DNA from: Opisthorchis felineus
Lineage: Eukaryota > Platyhelminthes > Trematoda > Opisthorchiida > Opisthorchiidae
Direction of reading: 5' to 3'
Length of the DNA stretch: 64,000 nucleotides
NCBI GenBank assembly: GCA_004794785.1
Contig: SJOL01008347.1
Span: forward strand, 1,551,096-1,615,095
Below the pieces are notes generated by a model. It had not been told where the DNA came from and ran no database searches. It saw nothing but the letters and a program-made list of their open reading frames with translations. Position numbers and translations under genes: made by a program. Numbering within the stretch: the stretch's first letter is position 1; each line of letters begins with the position of its first letter. Shown piece by piece: positions 31,611-44,077 of the stretch.

Positions 31611-32475
31611 TCTCTCTGCTGCTTTCGAAGTTTTGGAGATGAGATTTGTTTAACCATATATGTTATCAGACTTAATATATTTACGTCAGTTTTGCCTCCA
31701 AGGCTCCAAAGAGGCCTCTGCGGCATAATTGCTTCCTGTCGTGGTGGCTTCGATGGCTCCTCTCCATTTGCAGGTTTTTGCGCCCCGTGGGAGCTCGGTT
31801 TTCGCGGGGCTTTAACCTTATGGGGACGAATTTTTTTCGACCGCGGGCGAAAATTTCGAACGCTGCTATTCTTAGCTCTTTCAGTGCCGCCTTTTAAATG
31901 ACCAGATATGCTGTTGTTCAGGGATTTGGGGCAAACTTTCTTCTGTTTGGGTTCTTTGCATTTTGGCGCGATTTGATCAGACAGGTGTCTCTGTGAGTCC
32001 CTGAGCGCTGGGTGACAGCGCCGAGACGTCGTTCTTTTGATGGCGCTCACATGAGGTTCTTTTTCGCAGAATGTGGCACTATGAAGCCAGCCAGCACTTT
32101 TCTCGCTTGGCGAATCATATGCGGCCTGTTTGGCTGCGGTCGCCTTTCTTTCATGTTTGTGTGGAATTAAGATTCGCCCACGATCAGCTGGGCCAATTGA
32201 GTGTACGAAGGATTTTCCGGTTCGCTGTGGTCAGGTTTGTGGCTATGGCTGTCGGGGTCCTGGACGACGAATGTGTTCACATTCGAAGGGGCCAATTTTG
32301 ACGGAGTGGAGCTGGAGCTTGGCAGTTTCACATTCTTATTGGTTGCGGGGTTCTCGCAGCATTCGCCGTTGTCGAGGTCGACGAATGTGGCTGGTCTGTC
32401 GGTAGGCTTAGCTGCTTGTCTCCTCACGTCTGACGCAGTCCAGCTCAGACGTTGTGTTTTGGGTGTGGAGTTCAC
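31604..32475 (-). pseudogene. CR1 ORF1 C-terminal region, element D
   Basis: Two open segments (32475-32167 and 32050-31604) are rich in Lys, Pro and Ser, with stretches such as KPDHSEPENPSYTQLAQLIV and KAPRKPSSHGAQKP. They lie between the PHD-containing ORF1 part and the endonuclease and have a diverged counterpart at 27384-27840 in element E. They are probably the basic nucleic-acid-binding tail of ORF1, split by stops. Confidence 0.6.
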
Positions 32476-32614
32476 CGCTGCACCTTAATCGTCTGTTGTG
32501 GAAAGAAGCGCTGATAGCTCTACGTACTTTGAGCGCTGCGTTCACCTGAGGCTTGCCTCCTCCCAAGCATCGCTGCGTTTGGTAATCAAGGGGTCGGCGG
32601 TGGCTGAGTAAAGA

Positions 32615-33370
32615 CTACAATCCGGAGTCGCGGTCGGTTGCGTCGGCGTGCTTCTTCTGGCGTAACCAATCTGCCCGAAGCGATTCGTGGTTGGGCTCTG
32701 TGAGGACACTACCAAAGAGCGACTGTGCTTGCCTCGTTGGTGTGATTCTTCTGGAGAACAACCCCCAGATGATAAACTTGCTCTCCCTTACCCGCCTGTC
32801 CACTTGCGACACCGTGGCGGTCTTCACTGCCGCATCAGGGAGCTGGATGATCTTCGCAGCCAGCGGACCCGGGATGGATGGCGCAAGGTACTCGTTCAGC
32901 GAAGAAAGTTCTTTATCAACTTTCGTCCAGGTCACTGTGTTCTTTGTGTTTGCATTCTCCAATGCTTTAGGAAGAAGCTTCAGTTTCTCGTCGAGTATCC
33001 CTATTAAAGCGGAGCATTCACACTGGCCCTTTCGATTTAGCAGTGGGGATTTGTTTTCGTTTTTGATGGCTCTCTTCTTGGTTGTGGAATGCATTACACC
33101 CCTAAGGTAGAGGCAGCTGGCGCAGAAAAACGGGTCAGGAGAGTTAGCTAGTTGGCTTACCTGGTAGTCCTGTAAACCCGTGCATTCAAAGTGCCACCAG
33201 GCCTTGCAGGTGTGGCACTGCATACCGCGTCTTACATTCGACGGACAGCCATTTCGCCCACATCTGCTGTGGTCCATCGATGGTTGCAGAGAGCAGCCTG
33301 TATTGATTTTGGTCATGGTTGAGACTGGGTGCAAAATAGAAGCTGAGGGCAAAATAACAGAGGTTATCAT
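32615..33370 (-). CDS. CR1 ORF1 protein with PHD-type zinc finger (truncated)
   Basis: A 251-residue open frame begins with an ATG at 33370. Residues of about 37-88 form a Cys/His finger: CGRNGCPSNVRRGMQCHTC, WWHFECTGL, then FFCASC. This is the pattern of PHD fingers known in CR1 ORF1 proteins. A middle helical part follows (LDEKLKLLPKALENANTKN), then RRVRESKFIIWGL and LFGSVL, reminiscent of the RRM-type chaperone domain of LINE ORF1. A stop at 32615 cuts the ORF before its basic tail. It would bind the element's RNA; the natural full length is unknown. Confidence 0.75.
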   Translation of the reverse strand: MITSVILPSASILHPVSTMTKINTGCSLQPSMDHSRCGRNGCPSNVRRGMQCHTCKAWWHFECTGLQDYQVSQLANSPDPFFCASCLYLRGVMHSTTKKRAIKNENKSPLLNRKGQCECSALIGILDEKLKLLPKALENANTKNTVTWTKVDKELSSLNEYLAPSIPGPLAAKIIQLPDAAVKTATVSQVDRRVRESKFIIWGLFSRRITPTRQAQSLFGSVLTEPNHESLRADWLRQKKHADATDRDSGL

Positions 33371-34060
33371 GTGAACATTATGTTAGATTGAAAAAATTCA
33401 ACAAATGACACGTTTGAACTCTGTAAATAGATTGAACAGTGAAAGAATTCTTTCACAAATTTGCACGAAGGAAAACCAAACCAATTTTGAACGTACCGCG
33501 CTGGAATTCCATTACGATAACATCTATCTTGTTCGAGCAGCACTTCTCCGACACGGGCGCAGTTATTCAGATGAGCCGAGATAAAAACGAAGACTGTGCA
33601 AGCCAGAATGATGTGAATTTGAATTCCCGGTTTCATGGATTCACGAAATGAGACACAAGACCAAGGCTTCTGCGAAGCTGGCGAGTATGAGCCACCATGT
33701 GACCAACGGGTTTCAGGGGTTCCTGCAATTAGTGCTTTTCAGAAACTCAGGGGCGATTACACAACTGCGCCGGACACCCATATATGTTCGAACGTCCTGA
33801 CTCTAGTCCAGGAGTGCCACCTAATCGGGCCTCAGAAGAACTGGGTCCATGTGATCTTGTGCTGCATCACACGTTATCGCAATAATATCCCTACGTTTAT
33901 CCCGCCTTAGTTAAGCACCCAAAGCATCTTAAAATCTCTGTGCGAGCAGTTATAACGTAAAAGAAGCCATTGTGGCCAAGTCCTTCGGTTCTTTTTTCAC
34001 AATGTCCATGGATCTGCACACATGAGGCTATCCGCCGGCGTTCAGTCGAACGAAATCCCT

Positions 34061-34345
34061 TTAGCCCAGTAGCTCAAACAATTTAAATCCTGGCAGGTAT
34101 CGAATCGGCTGTTTGTAGCTAAGCAAAACTGAGGAGACTGGAGCAGGAGCAAACTGACGGAGACGCCAGTGTAGCCAGCGTATTTGGTTCTTTATTCGTA
34201 CTTCATGGTATACAAGAAACACTGACAGATGGCTGTTGACCTGCCCGCCGAGCTCTGCAATTGACTCGCAAATACTTCGCAAACATACGAGATGGCATGA
34301 TCAGTGCACTGGTGCGTACTGGCGTTAAATAAAGTTTAAAGTTTA
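34061..34345 (+). repeat. retroposon-like 3' repeat ending in AATAAAG
   Basis: GGCTGTTGACCTGCCCGCCG, then AGCTCTGCAATTGACTCGC, then CAGTGCACTGGTGCGTAC and GTTAAATAAAGTTTAAAG (about 34228-34342) recur in diverged form at 45865-46000 and perhaps at 46790-46830. Shared words plus a terminal AATAAAG suggest the 3' end of a retroposon family. No coding part was recognised. Confidence 0.45.
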
Positions 34346-34867
34346 TGTGTTACCCCTCAAGATAGTGTGTTTATTTTGAGACAGCGTTTTCGCAAATTTA
34401 TTGGTCCGTTTTTATCTTTGTTGCGTTGTGGTCTGCGTTCTGTTAATTCGATTGGTTAACCCAATGCCTTCCATTTTCAATACCTTATTCCTCCGCTTTG
34501 ACCAGCCCCTTCTCAAACTGTTAGTCTCAAGATCAGAACGCATAATGCAAATTCAGAAGGAGCCAATCAATGCGTAGAAAGAAACTTAAAAGTAGAAGTT
34601 ACTGGGATGACTAATTGACTCAAAATAACGCAGATCACAACACAACGAGGATCAAAAACAGACAAATAGTCAAGTTAACTGAACACCTTGATAGATAACG
34701 AATAACCTTCAAATGTTGCATAAACGCCCGCAGGCAAAGAGGAAGTACCCACCCAACTGCGCATCAATGACTCTTAGTATTGTGGCGAAAGGTTTACAAT
34801 TCACTCGGTAATCTCAGCAAATTGATCGATGGCCACTTGATCAGCCTGACAAATCAACCAGTTTCTA

Positions 34868-35125
34868 CCTTTTTCTCCTACGCCATGCAACATATAAGGA
34901 GGGGCAGCTGATGACGCCAAGCGATGGCCGATGTATCAAGGGGTCGTTTGTAACTGTGCAATTTATGGCCGTATGCATGCCAAAACGCTGCCAAGACGCC
35001 CTGATCTGGACGAGAGGACTGCAAGGCTCCTTAATCAAAACATCTGGCTCGAAAGCTTACACTCAAATTCCGCCGTGCGTAAAGTGATGTTGCAAGATCA
35101 CATGGAACATTATGAAAAGGAATCC
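34868..35125 (-). mobile_element. RTE-like 5' fragment
   Basis: This is homologous to 15670-15880 of copy A. GATGACGCCAAGCGATGGCC matches the start of the endonuclease ORF, and CAAAACATCTGGCTCGAAAG matches the 5' region. It is a diverged, isolated piece of the same RTE family. Confidence 0.72.
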
Positions 35126-37844
35126 AGTGATTAAAGGGAAGCTAATCGTGGAAGTAATTCTATTTAACTGAAAGGCGATCTGGCTGTAACCAGTATTGCT
35201 ACCCTGTTAGGGAATATCATATTTAGTTGCGTAGAACTGCAGCATCTGTGTCGTGAATAGGACGCCAACTTTTCTATAACTGACAGAGTTTAAAATACTC
35301 TCTTACAGACCACACCATCGTATGGGTAAGACAACTGGCCACTCATGGTTCAGCCTGAGCGCTCGCGTATTCGGAGCGCCTTCTGGGCCTGCACAAGCAC
35401 GTCGAGTGGCTTCCGTTGGAGTTGAGTCACTCACAAAGGCCGGGTTTTGTTAACCCACGGGTTGCACCAGCGTGGACATGCGTTTCTTATGTCGGTAGGT
35501 GGGCGTCTCCAAAGAGGCATTTGCGCGGAAACGCACAGATGATAAAAGTTATGGAGGCGGTCAGAATTGGCAGCGAATAATGAAAGTCATGGCTGGCAAC
35601 CACATTTGGGTGTGCGATTGTCATATCCTCAAATGGGAATCCTAAAGGAGAACAGAAATGGATAGTGATACTTTCATACATAGACTATTTGGAAACTCAT
35701 TGGCGCATGTGCATCCAAGCTACTGTTTTCCACGCACAGCTCCATGCCCCTCTCGTCTTAGCATCAACAACTGCCGCTTTCCACTCCTGAAGTCACCGTC
35801 AACTGATAAACTTCTTTAATTTGTAGCTATTTACTTCCACTTCCAGCAACACTAAGAAAGGGTATTGTGGCACCTAGAGACACTGTGCGTATGGGGCATT
35901 GTTTGAAAATGATGTAAAAGTTGAGTGCGTCAGCTTTGCTCGCCATGACATCCCTGATTTACGATGGCTGTAAAGCCGATACGCTATTTAGCGGTAACTA
36001 ACAGTAATTTTCTAGAGCACACCGACTCAACAGGGTCACGAATTTCCTGAGAGAAGCTATATTTGCAAGCACATTAACATATCTTTGTGACTGAATGTGG
36101 CGCCGCTTGAAAACGGCTGATGACAACGTAAACTTAAAAGAATAACAAAGGCGGGCAAACATGCAGTAACCACTGGAAAGCTGTTAACTGCCCGGCTCAA
36201 GGTGGCATTGCAATGAGCGCTTGCAATAATACACAATGGGCTCCCCGTGTCGGTCATCCGTTCCTTTGTATTTCTTTACAATACGGTACTTTTGCAGCAC
36301 ACTATCGAAGGAGAATCCATTTTTGTCCTATTGAAACAATGGGTTATAACGAAGAAGTGGTGTCTCAAACTTTATTACGATGACCTAACTTCTCCTCAGG
36401 CGCATGTGCCTCCAGCCTGAGGACATCACGATTCTAAGACAAAAGGATGTTTTCTGAGTCCATAGGCTATACAGCTGACCCGTTTTTGAGGTCTTCATAA
36501 GTTGCCTTACAAACCACAAGTTGGATCCAGGTTTCAGAAATAGGGCATTTCCCCAAACAAGTTGTACCCAGTTAGCACATATGCGCGCATTTTAGAGGTA
36601 TCAGGTCTTCTTGATTAGACAGCTATTAACGAAAATGCATATTGACCTGCATTTTTGGATCCTGCAGAATGTAGTCAATTGCTGCCGTGGCAGCGAATCT
36701 GACACCTAGGGCGAATTCTCACCTACAGGATATTTACCCACGGTTTGATGTAATACATCCGCAGATTTGGTTTTTGGTGATGAAAAAGCCAGTAGCTCAT
36801 TTCAGCTCCTTGACGTATAGCTGATGATAGTACCAGATGGTCCGATTCTGCGCTCATAATACCGGGAAGAGGGTTGGATAGGGCAGTGCGCCAAATCTGG
36901 CAGGTTTATGTTAACGAAGATAAAATGGAACGCCCAACTGATATACAATAAAAGATCTGCCCTGAAGTCAAAACTTGAGGCAAGATCCAGTCATTGAAAA
37001 ACAATTTGTGAATAAATTGCCAGAAGTATTAAGTGGAAAAAATGAGGTGATCAAATCTGGAAGAGAATTCACGGGAGGAAGAATATCCGAAGAGCATTTG
37101 ATTGCGGTCATATAATTTGGCCTCTGTGTAATACGCAGCGATAAAATTCTAGGTTACTTCACTCAGATCATGGGTTTCGACTGCTCATCTTATATCTCTG
37201 GGTTGTCCCGAAAGTTGAAGGAGTAAACCCTTTACCAAAATATCCGACTCACCGGGTAAATAACGGTCAAAACCAGAGGAATCTACGGTAATGATGAACG
37301 AAAATGTAACAAACCAAAAAATTACTTTGGCTGTCGTGGGCGCCGGAACGGCAATGCTAGGCAATGTAAACCAGCGAAGGGCTGTTGATAGGAACTATGA
37401 TCCGTACTAGAACCGGTAGACCAGAGGACACATCTGCAACACCAAGGGGGCTAGAGTCACGATAAATGTTGGTAGAAATGGATTCTGCCCGGCGGGTATC
37501 AGTCCCGCAAACAAACCTCCATGCCCAATATTCTTTCTGTCACTAGAAACTTTTCAGATGCTTACGCATTTCCATCATCATATCATTATTATTTTCACAC
37601 TCTGTTGAAGTCTACTTCCATGTGCGGGAGCCAGGAATCCCTTGGAAGGATGTTCGACATAGCTAACGGTGCGATGAAGCCTTAATAATGCATCCACAAC
37701 CTTTTTAGCCCAGATATTTTCATTGACACGACCCTTGCTAGCACTTCGACACAACAGTTTTGAAAGTACCCCAATTACTAAATACACTTCTACTGTCTCG
37801 TGTCTCAAAGTACATTTAGTCAATTTTTCTTCTATTTAATCAGC
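35126..37844. other. no recognisable gene
   Basis: Nothing could be assigned to 2.7 kb of sequence. Open frames are short and resemble no known family. Confidence 0.5.
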
Positions 37845-38109
37845 AAAATCACCATCGACAGCGTGACGTCAATGTCAAGACCGGTGCTTCGTTGCTGTAT
37901 AACCATGATTTATTTGAAAGCCTTATTGTGAATTAAAGACGGGGAAGGGACTAAGTGCTAGCTTACTACAGTCATTCCGAAGTGCCCACACCTCCAGACA
38001 CATATTCAGGCAAAGTGGATATAAATTGACAACAAGAATGCTAATGACATCGGATGGCACACATATCTTGCAGCGTCACCAACCAGGCGCAGTGGAGATC
38101 ACGCGGTCC

Positions 38110-39178
38110 CTATCGTGGAAGGTGAGTAGCACCGACAGTACCTAAATTTTTCGTAATCTCCTTCATACTCCTCTGCCAGGTCAAAAGTTGGCCGCCACTC
38201 AGCTTCCGCCACTCCAAGCAGGGCACGGAAAACAACACTGTCTTTGACAAACTATGGTCCAGCACACGTAATACATGGCCTAACCAACGCAGCTTCTGGT
38301 GCTGGACACAGTCTTTACTGGGAGTTCCTGCTACACAACCGAAAAATCGCTTTCTAGTTGTTTCATTACGGAGTCGCCGACACCAACCCACATGAGCTCT
38401 GGCTCTGAGACAACAATTGTCAAACGCCTGAAGACGTCTCAGTTCCGCTGCTCGGACAAGCGGTCTCACAGCCATACAACAAAGCAGCTCGTACTGTAGC
38501 CTGATACACACGTTCCTTGAGATTCAGGGATATAACACTTGGATGCCATGGGTGTCTCAAATTAGCAAACGCGACCCGGGCCTTGCAGATTCGTGCATTG
38601 ACCTCATCTGTCAAACTAAAATCAAGATAAATACAACTTCCAAGATACGTAAAACGCTCCACAACTTCCATTACCTCTCCCTGGATTGTAAGTGGCGTGT
38701 TCAGTGATTGCATGTCCACGAGCAGGACCTTAGACTTTGTGGGTTCAAAGTGCGTACCAAAGGACGGGGTGACGTTGGCAGCTTCATCCGCCTCTTCGAA
38801 GATGAGGAGGATGTCGTGTGCCTATTCCAGATCGACAAGGTTTTCGTCACAGGCTATTTGAACGCCGGGGTTTCGGAGACCCTCCAGCGTCCATCTCATG
38901 AGTTCATTGCCCACGAATTTAAATAGAAATGGAGAAAGTGGGCTCCTTTAACTAATATTGCCTTGCGTGCGGAAGCTTTTTGAGGGCTCGCCGTATACTT
39001 TCACACCTACGGTAGTCTGAGAATACAAAAAGCTTATTGTGTTCACGAAATTCCGGGGCATTCGTTGGTGGGCAATCGTATCAAGAAGAACAGACCGGTC
39101 AGCCGTGTGGAATGCGACGTGGAAATCCGGGGGTAATAGAATTGCGGGTCGCTTATGCCTACGGCGTTTTTCTAGCAC
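38110..39178 (-). pseudogene. RTE reverse transcriptase remnant, copy B
   Basis: Visible RT parts are PDFHVAFHTADRSVLLDTIA (the block that carries catalytic FDSVDR in copy A, here altered), RNFVNTISFLYS, then after a deleted or scrambled palm the thumb TYLGSCIYLDFSLTDEVNAR, KARVAFANLRH, ALLYGCET, and the C-terminal LRWLGHVLRVLDHSLSKTVL. The YADD region is degraded. It is inactive. Confidence 0.8.
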
Positions 39179-39331
39179 CTAGCGGATTGTGGAGATTTGG
39201 CCAGCGCAACCCCTACAAGGCCGGAGTCCCACTTGCCGCTCTGAAGTTAGTGTTTCACGAGCCACCGTATGGCGACGATCACCAGTGACGCTACCTGTCT
39301 CGTTTCGACTGAGATCAAGCTGAAATCATCT

Positions 39332-40769
39332 TCAGGCATTCCCGGCTTTCTGAGCCTCTTCTATTTTCTTGGCTTTCTGTGTCCACCGCACTTCGCGGCC
39401 GGATCGCACACTCACTTGCACTTGACGTCTGGTGATTCGTCGCATCAAGTTATGTTCGGGACCGGCCAGGATATTCCTTCGAGAATTAAGAAGTGCCACT
39501 GTTCGGTCTGATATCCCGTACTTGAGTTGGCCTGGTGGCGCCGTTCCACAGGCGAAATTCCCAGCACTATGAAAAGGGGTGACCATCTCGTCCAAGTATG
39601 AATTCATATCTGATGGTGGAGCATTTGGAAGAGACTCCAGAAGATGATTCTGGTAAGTTCGTCTAACATCAAGATCTGCCAGTCTCTCAGATGCCAGGCG
39701 ATTAGTCCGCACCTTACGCGGCCCTGGAAAACGTAGAGAGAATCGTCTCCGGAAGAGCGCGTGGTTGGGATCCACAAATGTGTTCGAAAACGACCGACAG
39801 TCAGTTATTGATCCGCGCCATCGGTAACTGATGGCAATATGATCAATTTGAGTTTGTGGCCCACATGTCGTTGGAGGACACCATGTAGCCAGAGGACTCT
39901 GGCTATTTCGGAAGTTTGTGCTGCATTAAATAGCCTGCGATCAGCATACAGCTGAAGCAGTCGTCTACGATTTTCCGTTCACCAATCCATGTTGACCTCT
40001 TAATTGTGCCTGCCCACTTGTGCGTTCATATCTCTGGCACGTGAGCTTTTAGCTTGCTGCAGCAGGGCATTCAAAGGATCGTAAAATCTGTCCTTGTCGA
40101 CGTCGGAGCCACAGTCATTTGGGGCTTAAGCAGACATGATAAATAGACATCGATCAACTTCCCGCTGGTGAGACTCTTTCACAGACTTTGCCAAACGAAC
40201 CGCACAGAGGCGACTATCAACAGGTATCCAGTCAAGCAAGGATACTTCCGCCCTGTGACTTAGAACGATACGAACCCCTGCACATCTCGCAGCAGCAGCC
40301 TCTGGACCACAAGAGGTACGAAGCCGGACGCGCTTGATGAGCGATGGGCCGGTTGGCTCAATCACTGTGCTTGCATTTCGAATTCTTGTTTCAGAGACAT
40401 AGTATGCATCAATGTTAAGCAAGTCCAGTGTGAGGGCAGGAGTACGGACAGTGAAGGCGGCTAGATAGACTGGGCATCGAGGCTTGAAGGTTGGGTTCAA
40501 GGTGCCTGAAGATGTCGGCGCCATGTGGCGAGCAGATGTTGCACGCAAACCGATGCAAGACGAATGGAATCATCAGCCCTAAGGAGAGGGTTAATAATGG
40601 GGTGGGGAGAGGGGGAAGAAAAAGTATGTGAAAGAGAAAGAAAGGGGGCGCCTGTTGTAGCCTGTTTTCGCTTACCCGCCCTGCTGTACGCAGCCAGTAT
40701 GGCGACCAGGCTGATGGCAACACGCGACGGTCGATGTGGCACGAGTTTATTGTTAGACGTAGGTATCAT
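39332..40769 (-). pseudogene. RTE endonuclease and linker, copy B
   Basis: The leader reads MIPTSNNKLVPHRPSRVAIS; the endonuclease shows YLAAFTVRT, VSETRIRNASTVIEPTGPSL, VRIVLSHRAEVSLLDWIPVD and FIMSA, then a break, then DPNHALFRRRFS (the SDH-type block) at 39775 and the linker (REVRWTQKAKKIEEAQKAGN). Its catalytic-core aspartate region near GDMNA is frame-shifted. Confidence 0.82.
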
Positions 40770-41098
40770 TCTTGTACGTGGGCTGGGACACCGTCAGGGC
40801 ACCCACACCTAGAAAGTAGGACGATTAGGGTCTCAACCAAAGCCTTTGGCTAAAAGCCCAACCGCAAGGCAGCGGTGTTTGGCGGGAAATGCAAATGCAT
40901 TACCATTTTTACGGAACAAGTCGCCATACATGTTCCAACCCCAACCTGGAGGACCAGGAGACCGTGCTTGTCAGACCTCTAACCAGTGACCAACCTGGTA
41001 TGGGAGACTCTGTGGGTATTGCTGGGACAACCGGCAGAATAGCTCAATGGGTCGTTGAGTTGGGCAAACCGTCAGACCATGGTAAAGTCTAGTCTCTC

Positions 41099-42339
41099 TC
41101 TTTGAACAAATTAAAAATACCGAACGTTTTGAGTGTGACCATTTCAGCCTATTGTTGCTTGTCTTGCATCGGGCAAAAGCTTAACCTGAAGTTAAAGTCG
41201 TGCTCAGTGAAATGGACAGTAGTTTGATTACGCACGTCGATCGAATTGTTCATCTCTGGAAGCAGGACTCTAAATAGCAGTAAAAAGCAACGAACGATCT
41301 GTGTTGACATAAAATGCTTCTTGAAGATAGAAAAGAAATATAATGGGATGCAAACCAGTTTAAATTGGCCTAGGAAATTCTTTGGTTATCTGACGACAGA
41401 CATGGTTTGCACATGAGGACGCTCTAGATAGTGTGCGCAGAATTTTGGGGTCATGCAAGAATTAATAAGGTTTGCTGGGTGCAAAAGTATACTTTCTGGT
41501 GGAATAGGTTTAATATGACGCGTGTTGGGCCGAAAAAATGGGACGAATCTTTCCCGGGCCTAGGGGAAAATCTACCGATGGTTCGCAGGAACCAGATCTT
41601 CCGGTCGTTACACAATCTATGACAGTGAGCTTGAAGCTAACTGGAAGGAAGAGAGAAAGGTGAGAGAGAAAGAGCGAGATAGGTATGTTAGGTGACTCAA
41701 TGCATTTATTGTCTTTCACTGTGAAAAATCACCTACGCTGATTTTCGCCCACCTCAGAGTTTAGGTTCTTGATCAATTAGAACGTTGTTCTTATCATAAA
41801 ACTGCGTTTAAGGCTATCATCCTAGGTTGTTTGTCATGAGTTTTTCCTTCTTTCTTTCTTTTTTCTTTCTTTTCTGTTGAATGAAAAGAAACAAATCTCA
41901 CTGCAAGCAACTTGGTTGAATCAGCTGCTCGGGTAGGAACCAACTGGGAAGTTGAGACTAAAAAATGTTGAGCTTATGTCTTTTCACACTGTTGCGAATA
42001 ATTGTGGTTCAGCTTGATTAGAATGACACCCTTTTGAAACTGCGGAAGGTTAATGGATATTTCCTAAATGGATCGTCAATGGAAGTAAAAAGTGAATATC
42101 AAAGATTCCTCATTTTCAAATAATGTGAGTGATTGGAATTATTGCCTCACTAAGAACTGAAGCAGGCTTACGAAGGACGGACGGGAATCATGAGAGTGAA
42201 TGCCATCGCTCGAAGTTATAACTATTAACCCTCCACTGATTGGAACGTTGAAAGCCGTGTGTTCGCCTGCAAGCAGTATGTAACCATAGGTAAATCCCTA
42301 CTAAAATCCCAAATTTCTTGACCGCAGCTTGAAAAATAG
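41099..42339. other. no recognisable gene; purine- and pyrimidine-rich tracts
   Basis: Low-complexity tracts lie at about 41640-41685 (GA-rich) and 41836-41880 (CT-rich). No gene or repeat family was recognised. Confidence 0.5.
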
Positions 42340-42780
42340 GGGAAAAGTACACTTGGATTTCACCGGTCCACTGCGGGGGTAAATATATACGACGGGTTTC
42401 AATTCTTCCTCAAACTTACCGGAGGTATTTATGTCTTCCGGTGTTTAGACAGCGGAAACGTTATCCATTCGTAAACGCCCGTTGGCGCAGTTCAAATTAC
42501 AGGAGGTTCCGGTGTCAGATAATGGAACTAAATTTACACCCCCTCTACGCTCCTCAAGGAATTTAACAATCATATAGCCCACCCTGCCATCTACATTTCA
42601 ACAGTTAACCTGATCACTTTGTTGATACCCTTAAAAAAGGGCGAATGAAGCAGGGAATCAGATGAAATGCTAAACAAATCGCGTAAACCTTTTGCGGTCA
42701 TATCGAGCCTCTAGCTGAGGTGCTTCTGGGGAAAACATCCGTTTGCCCCCGTATGCAACCGTACCCGCAGAATGGGGTTT
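42340..42780 (+). pseudogene. LTR-retrotransposon integrase remnant (Ty3/Gypsy type likely)
   Basis: The plus strand shows, in changing frames, HLDFTGPL (about 42350-42375; first catalytic Asp of the DDE triad), GFQFFLKLTGG (about 42400), VSDNGTKFT (about 42510-42537; second Asp), DHFVDTLKKG (about 42612-42642; region of the third acidic residue, where the usual QAERF is replaced by PDHF), and FLRSYRA-like residues near 42700. These blocks are in the order of retroviral-type integrases. Stops and frameshifts are frequent. No protease, RT or LTRs were found nearby. Confidence 0.7.
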
Positions 42781-44077
42781 CCAACCTTCAAAAGAGAAAA
42801 AATTCGGAAGACAACATGGGGCAATGTCATTTTCATTTAGTCCTAAAAGCCGAATTTTAGGTAAGAAATTTTGGGGACATTTAGGGGATTAGACAGATTG
42901 ATCTCAACATTCGTTGGAAATACTATCAGTATTACATATAATATTGTCAATATTATATGAAGTCAGGTTTGGGAATTTTATCACCATATTGATCAAATAC
43001 GTATCTGCTACCTATAATCACACAACAGCATCGTCTCACATCCTACGATTTCCAGTTATGTTTTGAGGGAAGACCATACTGAGAAAATTACCGTCCCTTT
43101 CTTCAGAGCAAGGTCTGTATGCGGCCAATCAGCCTGCACTGTTGTTTAACAGTTTGTTTGCCGTTTTTATTAAGAGTGAACTACATCCCCGGGATCGATT
43201 CCTCTCCAGTTTTGATTGTTTTACCGTGTTATATGCGTTCAGAATCCCGTTTGATACTGGTGCAGTATCACTGCATTTGAGCTTTCTTCCTTACGTTGCT
43301 GGGTAACAGCTCCATAAGATGACGGTTAAGGGTGGTTGAATCATTGAAATGATGCGTTCGTCCGTGGTGCTGGCCCTTAATTAGGCTGAATGGAGGTTAG
43401 TTGTAGACCTATCGTCTTGCTTGAGACTCGCCAACTAGACCTAGGACGATCTCTCACACGGCACTTCGGTTAACAATTCTTTCGCTAGTAACTGTTCTAG
43501 CACGTAGCCACTAACCACGATAGTTGGCGCTTATGACGAATACAACTTCAAGTGACTTCTTGTTGCGTCTACTTGATGACTTTTTGAAGCAAGATCGACG
43601 GTTAATGAGCAGTCAAACTGATGTTCGCAACTTTCTGCGATCCCACTGAAGGTTCAGATGGGTACCAAGTCTTTGAGGTTGGCATTTGAAGGCGCTTGAT
43701 GAATATTCACTGCAACACTCATAAGACTCATTGCAGGATCAAATCAATCACTTTTGTCGTTTTAGACTCTGTTTTCAACGAGAAAGGAAAAAACGGTCAG
43801 AAGTTTAGGTTGGTTCGTGTCAACAACATATAAAAGATTTTTCAGTATATCGGCGCAGAATGTAGGATCATAGGGAATTCGAGAATGAAGAAATTACATA
43901 AAACGGGTGAAGAGAAGTAAGCTTATGATGAAATATCGGAGGATAAATAGATGTGCACCATTAACTGGATGACATCACTACGTTTGTAGAGACCTCCCAT
44001 CGTGACAAGGGGCCTTTGATGCACCAGACATACCGGCGTACTCAAGTCCCCTTGTAATGGAAAAGTAGAAAACATAC
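42781..44077. other. no recognisable gene
   Basis: Nothing could be assigned. A small AT-rich palindrome, CATATAATATTG / CAATATTATATG, lies at about 42937-42961. Confidence 0.5.

Larger units (their letters stand above)
29873..33640 (-). mobile_element. CR1-like non-LTR element D, most complete copy
   Basis: On the minus strand, in order: a 5' UTR (33640 to about 33371, homologous to 9670-9830), ORF1 with a PHD finger (33370-32615) and its continuation (32475-31604), an endonuclease (31610-30915), an RT remnant with the same internal deletion as element E (30915-30406), an RT C-terminus (30248-30060), and a 3' UTR ending in two copies of ATCCGTGA (29873-29889). Octamer tandem repeats at the 3' end are a hallmark of CR1-clade elements. 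Frame changes prevent full expression. Confidence 0.88.
37845..41098 (-). mobile_element. RTE-like non-LTR retrotransposon, copy B (nearly full length, decayed)
   Basis: On the minus strand: 5' region (41098 to about 40770), leader and endonuclease (40769-40126 and about 40100-39780), linker (39775-39332), RT pieces (39178-38948, 38719-38420), C-terminal part (38511-38110) and 3' UTR (38040-37845, ending near CACCATCGACAGCG). The arrangement equals copy A but is shorter because of small deletions. Many stops and frameshifts show that it is older than copy A. No clear target duplication was found. Confidence 0.88.

Noticed and set aside
37845..41098. Target-site duplication around RTE copy B
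   Set aside because: The flanks were compared by eye and no repeat longer than chance was found.
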